A DNA stretch of 64,000 bases from Planctomycetota bacterium (GTDB lineage: Bacteria; Planctomycetota; Planctomycetia; Pirellulales; UBA7805), in the NCBI GenBank assembly GCA_003389215.1, contig QQVP01000119.1, forward strand, positions 310,001 through 374,000, in the 5' to 3' direction. The notes beneath the pieces are model-generated. The model searched no databases and was not told the origin of the DNA. It saw only the letters and a list, made by a program, of their open reading frames with translations. Every line of letters begins with the position of its first letter. Within the stretch, counting starts at the first letter, position 1. Both the position numbers and the translations under genes were made by a program. Shown one piece after another: positions 41,595 through 52,904 of this stretch.

Positions 41595-42356
41595 TTAGAA
41601 GCCGCCGCCGAAACCGCCCCCGAAGCCGCGATAGCGCTGCAGGATGGTCCAACTGTTGTAGGCCAGGTAGCCAAAAAAGAGCGCGATGAAGATCTCGTTG
41701 AGCACCACGACTCCGAAGACGGCCACCCCCGCCGCCGCGATCACCGACAGCCACAGCGAACGCTCGACACCCCGGCCCGCGTCGCTCAGCAGAAACGCCT
41801 CGCGGGCGATCTGGCCGCCGTCGAGCGGATAGATCGGCAACAGATTGATCAACCCCCAGAAGAAGTTGATCCAAATCAGCTGCACGATCAGAAAGTTGAG
41901 ATTGGCGGATTCGAACGGTTCGAAAACAGGATAGGGAACCAATCCAAGCTGGACGGTTCCGACCTGATGCTCGGCCGCGTGAATCGCGGACAGGACAAAG
42001 CCGAGCAGCAAGAACCCGGCCGCAGGGCCGGCGAAAGAGATGACAATCTGCCGCCAGGGATCGTGACGCGAAGGATGGTGGCAACAGAGCCCACCGAAAC
42101 CGTAGAGGATGATCCAGGGTCGGTCGCGATAGAAGATCACGGCTGCCGCGTGGCCGAACTCGTGTACCAGGATCGACACGAAGAGCACGGCGATCCAGAT
42201 CAACAGCTCCTCGATTTTCACATGCGTCAGATCGCCACGAAGTCCCAATAGCAGGCCGACCAGCCAGAAGAACGGGTGGATCCGCACCGGGACGCCGAGC
42301 AGGCTGAAACGAAGGTCGTACTGGGTGGCCGGGGGTTCCGCGAACGGCGTCATCAC
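41595..42356 (-). CDS. M50 (site-2 protease) family membrane metalloprotease
   Basis: 253 residues with about six helices. The zinc site is in the membrane: HEFGH at residues 65-69 in SILVHEFGHAAAV and the third ligand in NLLPIYPLDGGQIA. No PDZ or CBS domain is present, so it belongs to a minimal group. S2P proteases cleave transmembrane segments of regulatory proteins, but the target here is unknown. The C-terminus ends in RGFGGGFGGGF. It is likely cotranscribed with the SGNH gene downstream. Confidence 0.88.
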   Translation of the reverse strand: MMTPFAEPPATQYDLRFSLLGVPVRIHPFFWLVGLLLGLRGDLTHVKIEELLIWIAVLFVSILVHEFGHAAAVIFYRDRPWIILYGFGGLCCHHPSRHDPWRQIVISFAGPAAGFLLLGFVLSAIHAAEHQVGTVQLGLVPYPVFEPFESANLNFLIVQLIWINFFWGLINLLPIYPLDGGQIAREAFLLSDAGRGVERSLWLSVIAAAGVAVFGVVVLNEIFIALFFGYLAYNSWTILQRYRGFGGGFGGGF

Positions 42357-42373
42357 GACAGTGTCTGAGGAGT

Positions 42374-42476
42374 TGGGCCGATGCCTCGGCGGTCAAACTT
42401 GGCCGCTGCCTCGGCGGTCACTTGGGGCCGAAACCTCGGCGGCTATCTCGCGCCGCTGCGTCGGCGGCTGCACTTT
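42374..42476 (+). repeat. Degenerate tandem repeat, four units of about 26 bp
   Basis: Units share the core GCC(G)xTGCCTCGGCGGTC. The CCTCGGCGG core also appears in the two 22-bp units at 48053-48096. Confidence 0.65.
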
Positions 42477-42527
42477 GGGGGCACGAGGTGGCGAGGCCAC
42501 CTGAAGGAATAACTTGCCCGCGGAATT

Positions 42528-42665
42528 CTAGTTCGACAACGCCACTTTGGTGAAATTCCGCGAGAATACAAGCACGACGCGCGAGCGAGTGTGTTGGAAC
42601 GTAAATCATTCACTCGCTTGCGCTTCGTGCTTGTATGGCGACTGAAAGTGGCGCTGTCCAACTAG
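42528..42665. mobile_element. MITE-like element 1 with CTAG ends
   Basis: 138 bp. Outer inverted repeats are CTAGTTCGACAACGCCACTT at 42528 and its near complement ending AACTAG at 42665. Nested inside is a second inverted repeat, 42567-42591 with 42611-42635 (TACAAGCACGACGCG...). It has no coding capacity. Its right CTAG is shared with the next element. Confidence 0.7.
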
Positions 42666-42787
42666 GCTTTGTCTCAAAACGCGTTTCCGAACGTCCGTCG
42701 GGAGGGCGAAGCTCCAGCTGAGCCGCAGAATCGTTCGTGGCTCTCGGCTCGCCGGAAGGCTCGCCCCCCTCTTGAGACAAAGCCTAG
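42662..42787. mobile_element. MITE-like element 2 with CTAG ends
   Basis: 126 bp with perfect 16-bp inverted repeats CTAGGCTTTGTCTCAA (42662-42677) and TTGAGACAAAGCCTAG (42772-42787). CTAG ends fit the YTAR target duplication of IS5-type elements. The interior carries a GGGAGGGCGAAGCTCC dispersed repeat. There is no transposase. Confidence 0.75.
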
Positions 42788-42822
42788 CAGAAAGGCCACC
42801 GCGCGGCAGCGTCGGCCGGCTG

Positions 42823-44109
42823 CTACGAGGCGTCGCGCCCGGCCTGCGCAACGGCCGTGGACGTTCGCCCGGGAATGAAGTGCGGGGCGGGCAAGCTTCG
42901 CCCGGGCAACTCGCGGAGCGCCGCGGCAATGTAGTCGGCGGCCCTTTCCGAGGCGCCCGTCTTGCCGTACTTCGCCTTCAGCGCCGCCAGCTGGCCGATC
43001 TTCATCTGCCGGACGTCTTCGTCGCGGAGCCACTCGATGATATGCCGGGCGACTTGCTCCGACTTGTCTTCACAGGTCGGATACTCGGGCATCGGCACCG
43101 CCTCGGCTCCCGGGGCATCGGGGTCGAAGGGTTGCGGATTGTCGTCGAACGGTTCATCCACCGACATCAGGTTTACCAGCGTGATGAATTTGATCTTCAT
43201 GCCCAGCACCCGTCCCATCATGAACACGGTGAGACGATCCATCCAGTAAAGAATGACGGTCGGCGTGGTGCGTTGCATCAGCTCGAGCGACACGGAGCCC
43301 GACACGGCCATGCAGCACTCGGCCGCCTCGATCAGCTCCGAGGTGCGTCCCACGTGCAGGTCGATCGACAGGTCGGCTGCGCGCGGCTGGTGGGCGATGA
43401 TCTGGCGAGCGAGCTGAGCTTGGGAGTCCTTATAGCTGGCGATCTCGAAGCGGACGTCGGCCACCTGCTCTTGAATGTGAGCCGCCGCCTTCAGGAGCCA
43501 GGGTAGGTTGTTGGTGACCTCGGCGGTTCGCGAGCCGGGCAGGATCGTGACCAGGCGGCCGTCGCGACGGGCTTGTTCCGCGACAAACGCACGGTCGATC
43601 TCCTTCCGCGCCACTTCGTCGAAGAAGGGGTGCCCGACGTAGGTCGCCTGGCAGCCGCGTTGGCGATACCACTCGGGCTCGAAGGGTAACTTGCAGAGAA
43701 TGTGATCGACGAGCCGCCGCATCTTCTTCACGCGCCAGGGGGCCCACGCCCAGAGCTGGGGCGTGCCGTAGTAGAAGACGGGAATTTTGTGGTTCTTGGC
43801 CCGGCGGGCGATCCACCAGTTGAAGCCGGGATAGTCGATCATCACCACCGCGTCGGGTCGATGATTGCGAAAGTAGCGATCGGCCTCGCGAACGAGTCGC
43901 AGGAAGCGATGGATGTTCTTCACCACCGTGAACAGCCACATCACGGCCAGTTCGGTGAGGTCGGCGTGCAGCTGACAGCCGGCGGCCTCCATAGCCGGAC
44001 CCCCGTAGCCGACGCATTCGACGTCGGGAATCCGCTGCCGCAAGTCGCGAATCAGGTTGGCGCCGTGAATATCGCCCGAGGGCTCGCCGACGGAAAAGAA
44101 GATCTTCAT
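42823..44109 (-). CDS. lpxB: Lipid-A-disaccharide synthase
   Basis: 428 residues from ATG 44107-44109, giving the family start MKIFFSVGEPSGDIHGA. A TTG six codons earlier is possible. Glycosyltransferase (family 19) that joins two glucosamine units in lipid A synthesis at the inner membrane. Conserved segments are VMIDYPGFNWWIARRAK, YYGTPQLWAWAPWRVKKMRR, PFEPEWY, VGHPFFDEV, LPGSRTAEVTNNLPW and VSGSVSLELM. The C-terminal 30 residues are a Pro/Arg-rich tail. Its presence implies that lipid A or a relative is made. Confidence 0.94.
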   Translation of the reverse strand: MKIFFSVGEPSGDIHGANLIRDLRQRIPDVECVGYGGPAMEAAGCQLHADLTELAVMWLFTVVKNIHRFLRLVREADRYFRNHRPDAVVMIDYPGFNWWIARRAKNHKIPVFYYGTPQLWAWAPWRVKKMRRLVDHILCKLPFEPEWYRQRGCQATYVGHPFFDEVARKEIDRAFVAEQARRDGRLVTILPGSRTAEVTNNLPWLLKAAAHIQEQVADVRFEIASYKDSQAQLARQIIAHQPRAADLSIDLHVGRTSELIEAAECCMAVSGSVSLELMQRTTPTVILYWMDRLTVFMMGRVLGMKIKFITLVNLMSVDEPFDDNPQPFDPDAPGAEAVPMPEYPTCEDKSEQVARHIIEWLRDEDVRQMKIGQLAALKAKYGKTGASERAADYIAAALRELPGRSLPAPHFIPGRTSTAVAQAGRDAS

Positions 44110-44307
44110 GGGGATCGGCTGTCGCAATCACTCCGCGGTGTGCGGAGCCGGATTCGTGAAGCGCCGGACCGGTGGCCGCGCCGCAAAGTTACCAAGTTAG
44201 CGGTCGACGCGAGTATCTCAGAAGCCCGACAGGGCGACTAGAGCAGTGATTGTGCCGACGCGGCGCGAGTGATTGGCGGGTGCGCGACCGGGCCGGGCCG
44301 TGGAGGT

Positions 44308-44868
44308 CTATGAGCCCGCGGCAAGCATCAGTTCGAGGTAACTGCGGCGCTCGTCGCCGGCGAGCTGCAACTGAGCGACCAGTTCCGCGAGGGCCTGCCG
44401 GGCGGTCTCGACGTCCGACTCGTCGACGACCACTTCGATCTCGGCGAACCAGCCCAGCGGCTCTACCTCGTCGCAGGCGATCTCCAGGGCGAAGTCGCGC
44501 CAGGTCAGCTCTGCCTTGCTACGCGTCTTGCGAACCTCGGCGACGGCCCGAAATCCGAGTGCCTCGAACAGCTCGGCCAGCTGGGCGGCGGCGACGTCGT
44601 CGACCAGGGCGACCGTGATTTCACGACGCGTCTTGGTCGTGGCGTCGAGTTTGGGGCCTTTGTAGGTCGCCTCCGAGGCTTCGCCGTCTTGGCGAATTCG
44701 CAAGGCCTCGTCGGTCACGGCAAAGTTGCGCTGCGGATGGGCGTAGTAGACGTCGACCTGGGTCACCGGCGGCTGCCAGACGCCGCCGCATCGCGCCACG
44801 GCCTCGCGAAACTGCAAAGCGGCATGCGCGTCGCCGAGCGCGAACTTCCGCTCGACTTCGATGCTCAT
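44308..44868 (-). CDS. CYTH-domain protein (class IV adenylate cyclase/triphosphatase family)
   Basis: 186 residues. It starts with the signature MSIEVERKFAL and shows alternating charged strands (ALRIRQDGEASEATYKGPK, KTRREITVAL, RKTRSKAELTW, WFAEIEVVVDES) that line the tunnel of CYTH enzymes. Members hydrolyse inorganic triphosphate or thiamine triphosphate, or make cAMP, and sequence alone does not decide. Its start overlaps the stop of the ankyrin lipoprotein gene by four bases (ATGA), so translation is likely coupled. Confidence 0.9.
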   Translation of the reverse strand: MSIEVERKFALGDAHAALQFREAVARCGGVWQPPVTQVDVYYAHPQRNFAVTDEALRIRQDGEASEATYKGPKLDATTKTRREITVALVDDVAAAQLAELFEALGFRAVAEVRKTRSKAELTWRDFALEIACDEVEPLGWFAEIEVVVDESDVETARQALAELVAQLQLAGDERRSYLELMLAAGS

Positions 44869-45737
44869 GGGAGCCGTTCGATCGGTTCGACCGCGTCGTT
44901 CGACTCGCCCTGCGAAGCGGCCTTCGCCCGTTCGACCTGCGCGGCGAGTTCGCGCTTGCGCCGCTCGCGATCTTCGCGAGACTGCTGAACGAGCCGGGCC
45001 GCGTCCTCGAGCGTGGTGTCCTCCTCGGCATGGTCGAGCACGCGCTGTGCCTCCAAGTCGGCGCGGGTCTTGCCGCCGTGATGGCCGAGCACCGCAATCA
45101 CGCGGGTGAGATGGACGCGGAGCTCGCTCGTGTTGGCGAGCATTTCACGCAGGGTGACCAAACGATCTTCGTCCGTGATCAGCGTAAGCGACTCGGTGAG
45201 ATCTTCCTCGCGGTTCTGGGCCTGGTCCGCGATCACGCCAGCCACGTCGAGCGGCGTGGCACCGTAGCCGTTCTGGACGTTGGCGTCCGCACCCCGTTCG
45301 AGCAACAGCAGAACGAAATCGACATGGCCGTTCTGCACCGCCAGGTGGAGCGGGGTCGTCAGCGGCTTCCAGGTCGTCTTGCCGGCGAAGTTGGCCACCG
45401 GAATCACGCAGACCTTATTCGCATCGGCCCCACTGTCCAGCAGCAATTCGCCCTCGGCGCGGTATCCCAATTCGGCCGCGATGTGGAGCGGGGGCAGATA
45501 GGTGGAGCCGGGCAGATCGGGGTCGAGACCCCCAGCCAGCGCCGTACGCATCGCGGTCAGGTCACGGTCGCGGATGAACCCGGCCAGGTCGTCCGCAGTG
45601 TAGCGGCGATTCAGGTCGGCCGAGGGATCGAGCTCGATCTCTTCGCTGGTCGCGCTGGTCGGGGGCACATCGCTACAGCCGAGCAAACAGAGCAAGACGG
45701 TCGAGGTCAGGCAAGCGAAGAAGAAGCGGAATCGCAT
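44865..45737 (-). CDS. Ankyrin-repeat lipoprotein
   Basis: 290 residues. N-terminal lipoprotein signal MRFRFFFACLTSTVLLCLLGC with lipobox LLGC (Cys21). Two or three ankyrin repeats follow (YLPPLHIAAELGYRAEGELL, TTPLHLAVQNGHVDFVLLLL, GATPLDVAGVI). The C-terminal third is a charged, probably coiled-coil helix (QSREDRERRKRELAAQVERA). Ankyrin repeats bind proteins, so a periplasmic binding role is likely. The gene overlaps the downstream CYTH gene by four bases. Confidence 0.85.
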   Translation of the reverse strand: MRFRFFFACLTSTVLLCLLGCSDVPPTSATSEEIELDPSADLNRRYTADDLAGFIRDRDLTAMRTALAGGLDPDLPGSTYLPPLHIAAELGYRAEGELLLDSGADANKVCVIPVANFAGKTTWKPLTTPLHLAVQNGHVDFVLLLLERGADANVQNGYGATPLDVAGVIADQAQNREEDLTESLTLITDEDRLVTLREMLANTSELRVHLTRVIAVLGHHGGKTRADLEAQRVLDHAEEDTTLEDAARLVQQSREDRERRKRELAAQVERAKAASQGESNDAVEPIERLP

Positions 45738-45809
45738 GGCACCACCCTAGAGATTGGTGCAGGGTCGGACCTATGGCCGATAGTATAATCGTTAGCGCAG
45801 GAGTGTAAA

Positions 45810-45995
45810 ATGTACTTCGTGCCCTTCGTGGGGATATTTCTCGCGAAGCGACGGGAACAGAGGGATCGGCGGCAATCCTCGAGACACGGCTCAGTTGGCA
45901 CTTCGGGCCACGCGGTGTCTCTGCTGGCACTTGCTGACGATCGGCTGGCCGCCGACGGGAAGCTTGCGGCTTCTGTCCAAGTGTCAGAACAGTGA
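45810..45995 (+). CDS. Possible small protein of unknown function
   Basis: 61 residues (MYFVPFVGIFLAKRREQ...). TATAAT at 45784-45789 and GGAG at 45800-45803 are well placed before the ATG. The protein has no recognisable features, and its 3' end overlaps the leader of the TlpA gene. It could instead be an untranslated leader or a dispersed sequence. Low confidence. Confidence 0.25.
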   Translation: MYFVPFVGIFLAKRREQRDRRQSSRHGSVGTSGHAVSLLALADDRLAADGKLAASVQVSEQ

Positions 45996-46006
45996 AGAGG
46001 TGGTCG

Positions 46007-46822
46007 ATGCGGCGCGAGAGTTCGATTTCGATCTTCGTGTGGCTGCTGCTCGCGGTCGGGGTGGTCGGACTCACCTGGCTGCAGACGCGGTTCGATGGGG
46101 CGCCCGATCCACGCGATCATCCTGCGGTGGGGCTGCCGCTGCCCGAGTTGCTGGTCACGGGTCTGACCGGTCGTGGCTCGGAGTCGCCACCGGCGACCGT
46201 CGCTTTGTCGGACGTGCGGGGCAAGGTCGTGTTGCTCAACATCTGGGGTCCCTGGTGCGGCTATTGCCTGCGGGAACTTCCCGACCTGGCGGAAATCGAA
46301 GCAAAGTATCGCACGCATCCCGATTTTGTGATGCTCCCGATCTCCTACCCCCGCGGCGAATCGACGACCGACGAGCTGCGCGCAGCGACGCGGGCGAGTC
46401 TCGAGGCGAGACGGGTCGGCTTCGCCACGTACAGGGACGTCGATGGCTTGACAATGTTCGGGCTGGAAGCGGTGATGAACGAAGGGGGGCTCGGATTTCC
46501 CACTTCGCTGGTGATTGGTCCGCGCGGCGAGATTCATGCCGTCTGCGCCGGCTATCAACGTGGCGCACTCCTTCAGCTCGGCGATGTGATCGGCGAGCTG
46601 CTGGAAGAGCAGAGTCCCAGCCGCGATTCGGATGCGACCATCGCTGACAAGAATGGCGCTGACAAGAATGGCGCCGACGCGAATGGCGCCGACGCGAATG
46701 GGGTCGACGCGAATGGGGTCGACGCGACTACGTCGGACAATCGCGCCGAGGTCGCGGATAAAGAGGTCGCGGATAAAGAGACCACCGACGACGTGCTGTC
46801 CGTTGGTGCGCCCGCGCGTTAG
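46007..46822 (+). CDS. TlpA-like membrane-anchored thiol-disulfide protein
   Basis: 271 residues from ATG 46007, preceded by AAGAGGTGG. An N-terminal anchor (FVWLLLAVGVVGLTWL) precedes a thioredoxin fold facing out of the cytoplasm. The redox site is Cys84-Gly-Tyr-Cys87 in LLNIWGPWCGYCLRELPDL, with cis-Pro in GLGFPTSLVIG. Such proteins reduce or repair disulfides, for example in cytochrome c maturation. After residue 200 the chain becomes a repetitive hydrophilic tail (ADKNGADKNGADANG..., then EVADKEVADKE) encoded by 15-bp repeats. It is convergent with thiE. Confidence 0.87.
   Translation: MRRESSISIFVWLLLAVGVVGLTWLQTRFDGAPDPRDHPAVGLPLPELLVTGLTGRGSESPPATVALSDVRGKVVLLNIWGPWCGYCLRELPDLAEIEAKYRTHPDFVMLPISYPRGESTTDELRAATRASLEARRVGFATYRDVDGLTMFGLEAVMNEGGLGFPTSLVIGPRGEIHAVCAGYQRGALLQLGDVIGELLEEQSPSRDSDATIADKNGADKNGADANGADANGVDANGVDATTSDNRAEVADKEVADKETTDDVLSVGAPAR
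46643..46730 (+). repeat. 15-bp tandem repeat in the tlpA-like gene
   Basis: Six units of GCTGACAAGAATGGC and its variants (GCCGACGCGAATGGC, GTCGACGCGAATGGG) encode (A/V)D(K/A)NG. A second short 15-bp duplication (GAGGTCGCGGATAAA) follows at about 46749-46778. Confidence 0.88.
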
Positions 46823-46849
46823 CGTTTCTGGCCAAGTCGCTCTCTTGGC

Positions 46850-47917
46850 TTAGCGAAGCGTCGCCTCGCCGGCCAGTTGGGCGATGAGTTGTCGCACCTC
46901 GTCCGCGGGATCGACCGCCGCGGCGACCGCACCGCTCACGGCGACGCGGTCCAGACCCGCCTGTTGGATTTCCGCCAGGCGGTCGCGCGTGACACCCCCG
47001 ATGGCAAACGCGGGCAGGCGAATCTCGGCGGCGACCTGTCCTACCAGTTCCACACCCACGAACTCCTCGAAGGGCTTCGTGCTGGAGGGGAAGACCGGTC
47101 CGACGCCGATGTAGCTGGCCCCGTCCAACACGGCCGTCCGCGCCTGCTCGAGCGAATGGGTGGAGACGCCGACCAGTGCGTCCGGTCCGAGCACCTGTCG
47201 GGCGTCCTTCACCGTCAGGTCGTCCTGGCCGAGATGCACGCCGTCGGCCTGCGCGGCGGCCGCCACGTCGGGTCGATCGTTGACAATGGCCAGTCGACCG
47301 TGGCGATGGGCCACTTCGACAAGCCGCCGCGCGCGGGCCAAGAGAGCGACGTCCGCGAGCTGCTTGTCCCGCAGCTGAATCAGGGGAGCGCCCGCGGCAC
47401 AGATGGCCTCGACGCGCTGCGTGAACTCGTCGAGCGAGTTGGCCCCGTCGACCAGCACGCAGAGCTGTGCGTCTTCGAGCCGTCGCCGGCTCTCGGTGGT
47501 GTTGATGGTCGCCGACGCCAGGGTGTAGCTCCGATAGCGCAGCGCTTCGAACTGGGCGGACAGTTCGGCGTCGAACAGCTTGCTGTATTCTTCCAGAGAA
47601 CGAATCGCCTGTTGCGCCCGCGCGGCGGCGGCGGCAAAGACGTCGCGCAGCGAACGCCGGTTGGCTTCCGAGGCGAGTGTTTCCTGGGTGCCGACGTCGA
47701 GCTGCGTATTGCGGGCCGCATGTCGACGCGCTACCTCGAGCCGGGCGACGAGGCCCGTGAGTTCGTGCCGCAGCTGTTTGAACTGCCCTGTCAGGTGGGC
47801 GTCGTCGAGTCCGAAGCGGACGTAGTCTTCCGCAACACGCAGCCCCTCGGCCGCCCGGTTGGTCGCGGCATCGAGAATCCGCCACAGCGGCAGCAGGTCG
47901 GTCGAGAGGTCGTGCAT
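46850..47917 (-). CDS. thiE: Thiamine-phosphate synthase with N-terminal extension domain
   Basis: 355 residues from ATG 47915-47917. The C-terminal 200 residues are a ThiE TIM barrel, which joins HMP-PP and thiazole phosphate. Motifs are PLIQLRDKQL, LAIVNDRPDVAAAAQADGVH, LGQDDLTV, VGVSTHSLEQA, YIGVGPVFPSSTK and PAFAIGGVT. The N-terminal 150 residues (ILDAATNRAAEGLRVAEDYV ... RLEVARRHAARNTQLDVGTQ) are an all-helical domain seen fused to ThiE in planctomycetes and cyanobacteria. No TPP riboswitch motif was found upstream. Confidence 0.93.
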   Translation of the reverse strand: MHDLSTDLLPLWRILDAATNRAAEGLRVAEDYVRFGLDDAHLTGQFKQLRHELTGLVARLEVARRHAARNTQLDVGTQETLASEANRRSLRDVFAAAAARAQQAIRSLEEYSKLFDAELSAQFEALRYRSYTLASATINTTESRRRLEDAQLCVLVDGANSLDEFTQRVEAICAAGAPLIQLRDKQLADVALLARARRLVEVAHRHGRLAIVNDRPDVAAAAQADGVHLGQDDLTVKDARQVLGPDALVGVSTHSLEQARTAVLDGASYIGVGPVFPSSTKPFEEFVGVELVGQVAAEIRLPAFAIGGVTRDRLAEIQQAGLDRVAVSGAVAAAVDPADEVRQLIAQLAGEATLR

Positions 47918-48052
47918 AGGACGGCAGCGTACGGCGAGGGACGGCAAGTGGGAAGCAGATCGGCCTCTTCGCCGACGGGCGAGAGCATCCCGCTGCTAGC
48001 AAATTTGGCACAGGCGGCACTCCCCTGTAGTGTTGCCTAATCGCATCATGGC

Positions 48053-48096
48053 GGTAATCCCCGGCCTCGGCGGCGGTATTCCCCGGCCTCGGCGGC
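48053..48096 (+). repeat. Two tandem 22-bp units
   Basis: GGTAATCCCCGGCCTCGGCGGC and GGTATTCCCCGGCCTCGGCGGC differ at a single position. The CCTCGGCGG core is shared with 42374-42476. Confidence 0.85.
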
Positions 48097-48256
48097 AGCG
48101 GTTTCCGTATCAATTGGGCCGGCCCTGGCGTGGCTGACGCGGCGAACTCGGTCCAGGTAAGGTGTTACCGCTGCGGCACATCTGTGCGTCGTGCGAGATG
48201 GCGCGGAAAAAGACCCACGTCAATCAACCTAACTCTAATTGAGAACGCTAGTTGCC

Positions 48257-48285
48257 TTGCCGCATGCGGAACTGAGAGTTACAAT
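48257..48285 (+). promoter_or_regulatory. Sigma70-type promoter
   Basis: TTGCCG, 17-bp spacer, TACAAT. It lies 80 bp upstream of the gene at 48366, and clpC would be in the same transcript. Confidence 0.6.
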
Positions 48286-48365
48286 TCCCTAGCGGAAATT
48301 CGGGTAGATAGGCGCCCTGTGCGCAAGGATGGTCGCCGGCGGCAACGTCAGCGGAGCGGATAAGG

Positions 48366-49037
48366 ATGTCCGAGATACGAATCGCGCGCACGAAGTGGAT
48401 CCTGTGTGCCTGGCCCGGCTTGGCGCAGCTCTGGCTTAACGGGGCGGTGGCCGGCTTGGCCTTGGCGTTGGGATTCACCTTGTTGTTGAACTTGGCGCTC
48501 GTGGCCAGCTTCGGCTGGGTCGGGCTAATGAGTTCGTCCGGCAAGGTGCTCACCTGGGCGGTGGTGCTGCTCTTCTGGATATCCGCCGGCGCGGTCTCCT
48601 TGTCACGTTTACGCGCAGAGGCGGCCAGGCGAATCGAGCGCGAAGAGGTGGCCAACCGGTCGCCCGCGGAGCATGCCGCGGCCGACCCGTTCGTCGCCGC
48701 GACGAACGAGTATTTGCAAGGGAATTGGTACGAGGTGGAACGGCTGCTCGATCAGTTGCTCCGCCGCGACGCACAAGACGTCGAGGCCCGCTTGATGTGG
48801 GCCACGATGTGCCGGCATACGGGCCGGCTCGACGAGGCCCGGCGACGACTGGACGATCTTAGTCGTCGCGAACGGGCCGCGAAGTGGCAGGTTGAAATCG
48901 CCCGCGAGCGAGGGATCCTTCAGCGCACGCTGGCGAACGGACAAGAAGAGAACAAAGAGAACGAACAAGAGAACAAGGAACACGTCGAAGAGCCCGGCAC
49001 GAAGTTTGACTCCTCGCGAACAAACACCGCCGCCTAA
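48366..49037 (+). CDS. Membrane protein with TPR-like helical domain, upstream of clpC
   Basis: 223 residues. Two hydrophobic helices (WLNGAVAGLALALGFTLLLNLALVAS and VLTWAVVLLFWISAGAVSL) anchor it. The following soluble part contains TPR-like helix pairs (ATNEYLQGNWYEVERLLDQL, ARLMWATMCRHTGRLDEARR). The tail is extremely Glu/Asn/Lys-rich (EENKENEQENKEHVEE). No family is recognised. It lies 42 bp before clpC behind a shared promoter, so it may be a membrane partner or adaptor for the chaperone. That is an inference from position. Confidence 0.8.
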   Translation: MSEIRIARTKWILCAWPGLAQLWLNGAVAGLALALGFTLLLNLALVASFGWVGLMSSSGKVLTWAVVLLFWISAGAVSLSRLRAEAARRIEREEVANRSPAEHAAADPFVAATNEYLQGNWYEVERLLDQLLRRDAQDVEARLMWATMCRHTGRLDEARRRLDDLSRRERAAKWQVEIARERGILQRTLANGQEENKENEQENKEHVEEPGTKFDSSRTNTAA

Positions 49038-49079
49038 GCCAGGAATCGGGAGCCTTGGGCGGAACGTTGGAGAGTAATC

Positions 49080-51650
<2,571 letters not shown>

Positions 51651-51706
51651 CTCGCGTCGCTCGCGTGCGACGGCACCGCTGTCACCGCGATCCATTCTGA
51701 AATCGC

Positions 51707-51745
51707 AAAGCCCTCATCCCGCTCGTGTCGGGGTGAGGGCTTTTT
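51707..51745 (+). terminator. Intrinsic terminator after clpC
   Basis: AAAGCCCTCATCCC pairs with GGGGTGAGGGCTTT around a 9-base loop and runs into five T residues. The remaining 240 bp to mlaE contain no supportable gene. Confidence 0.9.
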
Positions 51746-51986
51746 GCTGGCATCGCCGCAGGTTGCCCGGCTTTTCCAGTTGACCGTATCCGCAACCTTC
51801 TCTCAAGCGGTACAGCCGGACCGTCGAAGATGAAGGTACGAGATTCCCTGGCCGTGGCGGCGCGTGCGCGCACCGCTCGCGTGTCGGCGCACCGAACGAG
51901 CGGGTTGCCCGGGCGTCGGGTCGCGCCGAACGATTGCCCAGGAGTCCCGCCGGGAACCACGGAACCGAGAAGACGAACTCACACGC

Positions 51987-52868
51987 ATGTCGACCGCCCC
52001 ACCGGAAGCCGCTCTGCCGCCCCGTCGCGGACTGTTCGCGCGCCTGCTGCAGACGATCGTCGATTCGATCACCGACCTGGGCGCGGTGTTTCTCGAGTGG
52101 GTCGCTGTCGTCGGCGAGATCACGATCTTCTCGCTGCGGACGATGTCCTGGATGCTCACCCGGCGGCCGCGTCGCGAGACGCTGATGCCGAACTTCTACC
52201 AGGTCGGGGTGTTGAGCCTTCCGGTCGTGGCCCTGACCGGCACGTTCATCGGGATGGTGCTGGCCGTGCAAAGCTACGCGCAGTTTCGCGGACTCGGGTT
52301 CGAGTCGCGGTTGGGCACGATGATCAACCTGGCCTTGGTGCGCGAGCTTGGCCCGGTGTTGGCGGCCACCATGCTGGCTGGCCGCGTGGGCAGTGCCATC
52401 GCGGCCGAGCTCGGCACGATGCGAGTCACCGAACAGATCGATGCCTTGTCGAGCATGGGGGCCAATCCGCTGCAGTACCTCGTCGTGCCGCGCTTCCTGG
52501 CCTGCCTGCTGCTGATTCCGGCGTTGACGATCATGGCCGACTTCATGGGCGTCGTCGGCGGGGCCTTTTACAGCATCTTCGTGCTCGACATCGACAGCTT
52601 TCACTACTGGGACAACTCGCAGCGATTCGTCGGCGTCTACGACCTGTTTACCGGCATCTTCAAGAGCTTTTTTTTCGGGGCGACGATTGCCCTGATCAGT
52701 TGCCATCGCGGCTTCCACTGCGACCCGGGGGCCGAAGGCGTGGGGCGGGCGGCCACCGCCGCGTTCGTCCATTCGTTCGTGATTATCCTGATTCTCGATT
52801 TCTTCCTGGGCGTCTTGCTGGACAGCATCTACACGATGATCTGGCCCAACGCCCAGCCGTTCCTGTAA
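51987..52868 (+). CDS. mlaE: MlaE-type ABC transporter permease
   Basis: 293 residues from ATG 51987; the open frame extends upstream but without family resemblance. Permease of an MCE-linked lipid transporter between inner and outer membranes. Conserved parts are [65 protein letters not shown] and [13 protein letters not shown]. Five or six helices are visible. mlaF and mlaD follow within 36 and 21 bp, forming a minimal mlaEFD operon without mlaB or mlaC. Confidence 0.94.
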   Translation: MSTAPPEAALPPRRGLFARLLQTIVDSITDLGAVFLEWVAVVGEITIFSLRTMSWMLTRRPRRETLMPNFYQVGVLSLPVVALTGTFIGMVLAVQSYAQFRGLGFESRLGTMINLALVRELGPVLAATMLAGRVGSAIAAELGTMRVTEQIDALSSMGANPLQYLVVPRFLACLLLIPALTIMADFMGVVGGAFYSIFVLDIDSFHYWDNSQRFVGVYDLFTGIFKSFFFGATIALISCHRGFHCDPGAEGVGRAATAAFVHSFVIILILDFFLGVLLDSIYTMIWPNAQPFL

Positions 52869-52904
52869 TCAACCGCGAGGGGCAGCTCACGGCCCTCGAC
52901 CGTC

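Larger units (their letters stand above)
47918..48365. other. Intergenic region between divergent thiE and the clpC-linked membrane gene
   Basis: 448 bp without a supportable gene. It contains a two-unit 22-bp repeat (48053-48096) and a good promoter for the right-hand gene (48257-48285). Confidence 0.6.

Noticed and set aside
46643..46778. Repeat array considered as CRISPR
   Set aside because: Units are 15 bp, adjacent, without spacers and in frame with a gene, so they are coding tandem repeats. No cas genes occur in the window.
46831..46849. Small hairpin GCCAAG/CTTGGC between the tlpA-like gene and thiE as a terminator
   Set aside because: The stem is only 6 bp and there is no T-tract, so it is not convincing.
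47918..48240. TPP riboswitch upstream of thiE
   Set aside because: The conserved CTGAGA and ACCTGA thi-box elements were not found on the minus strand.
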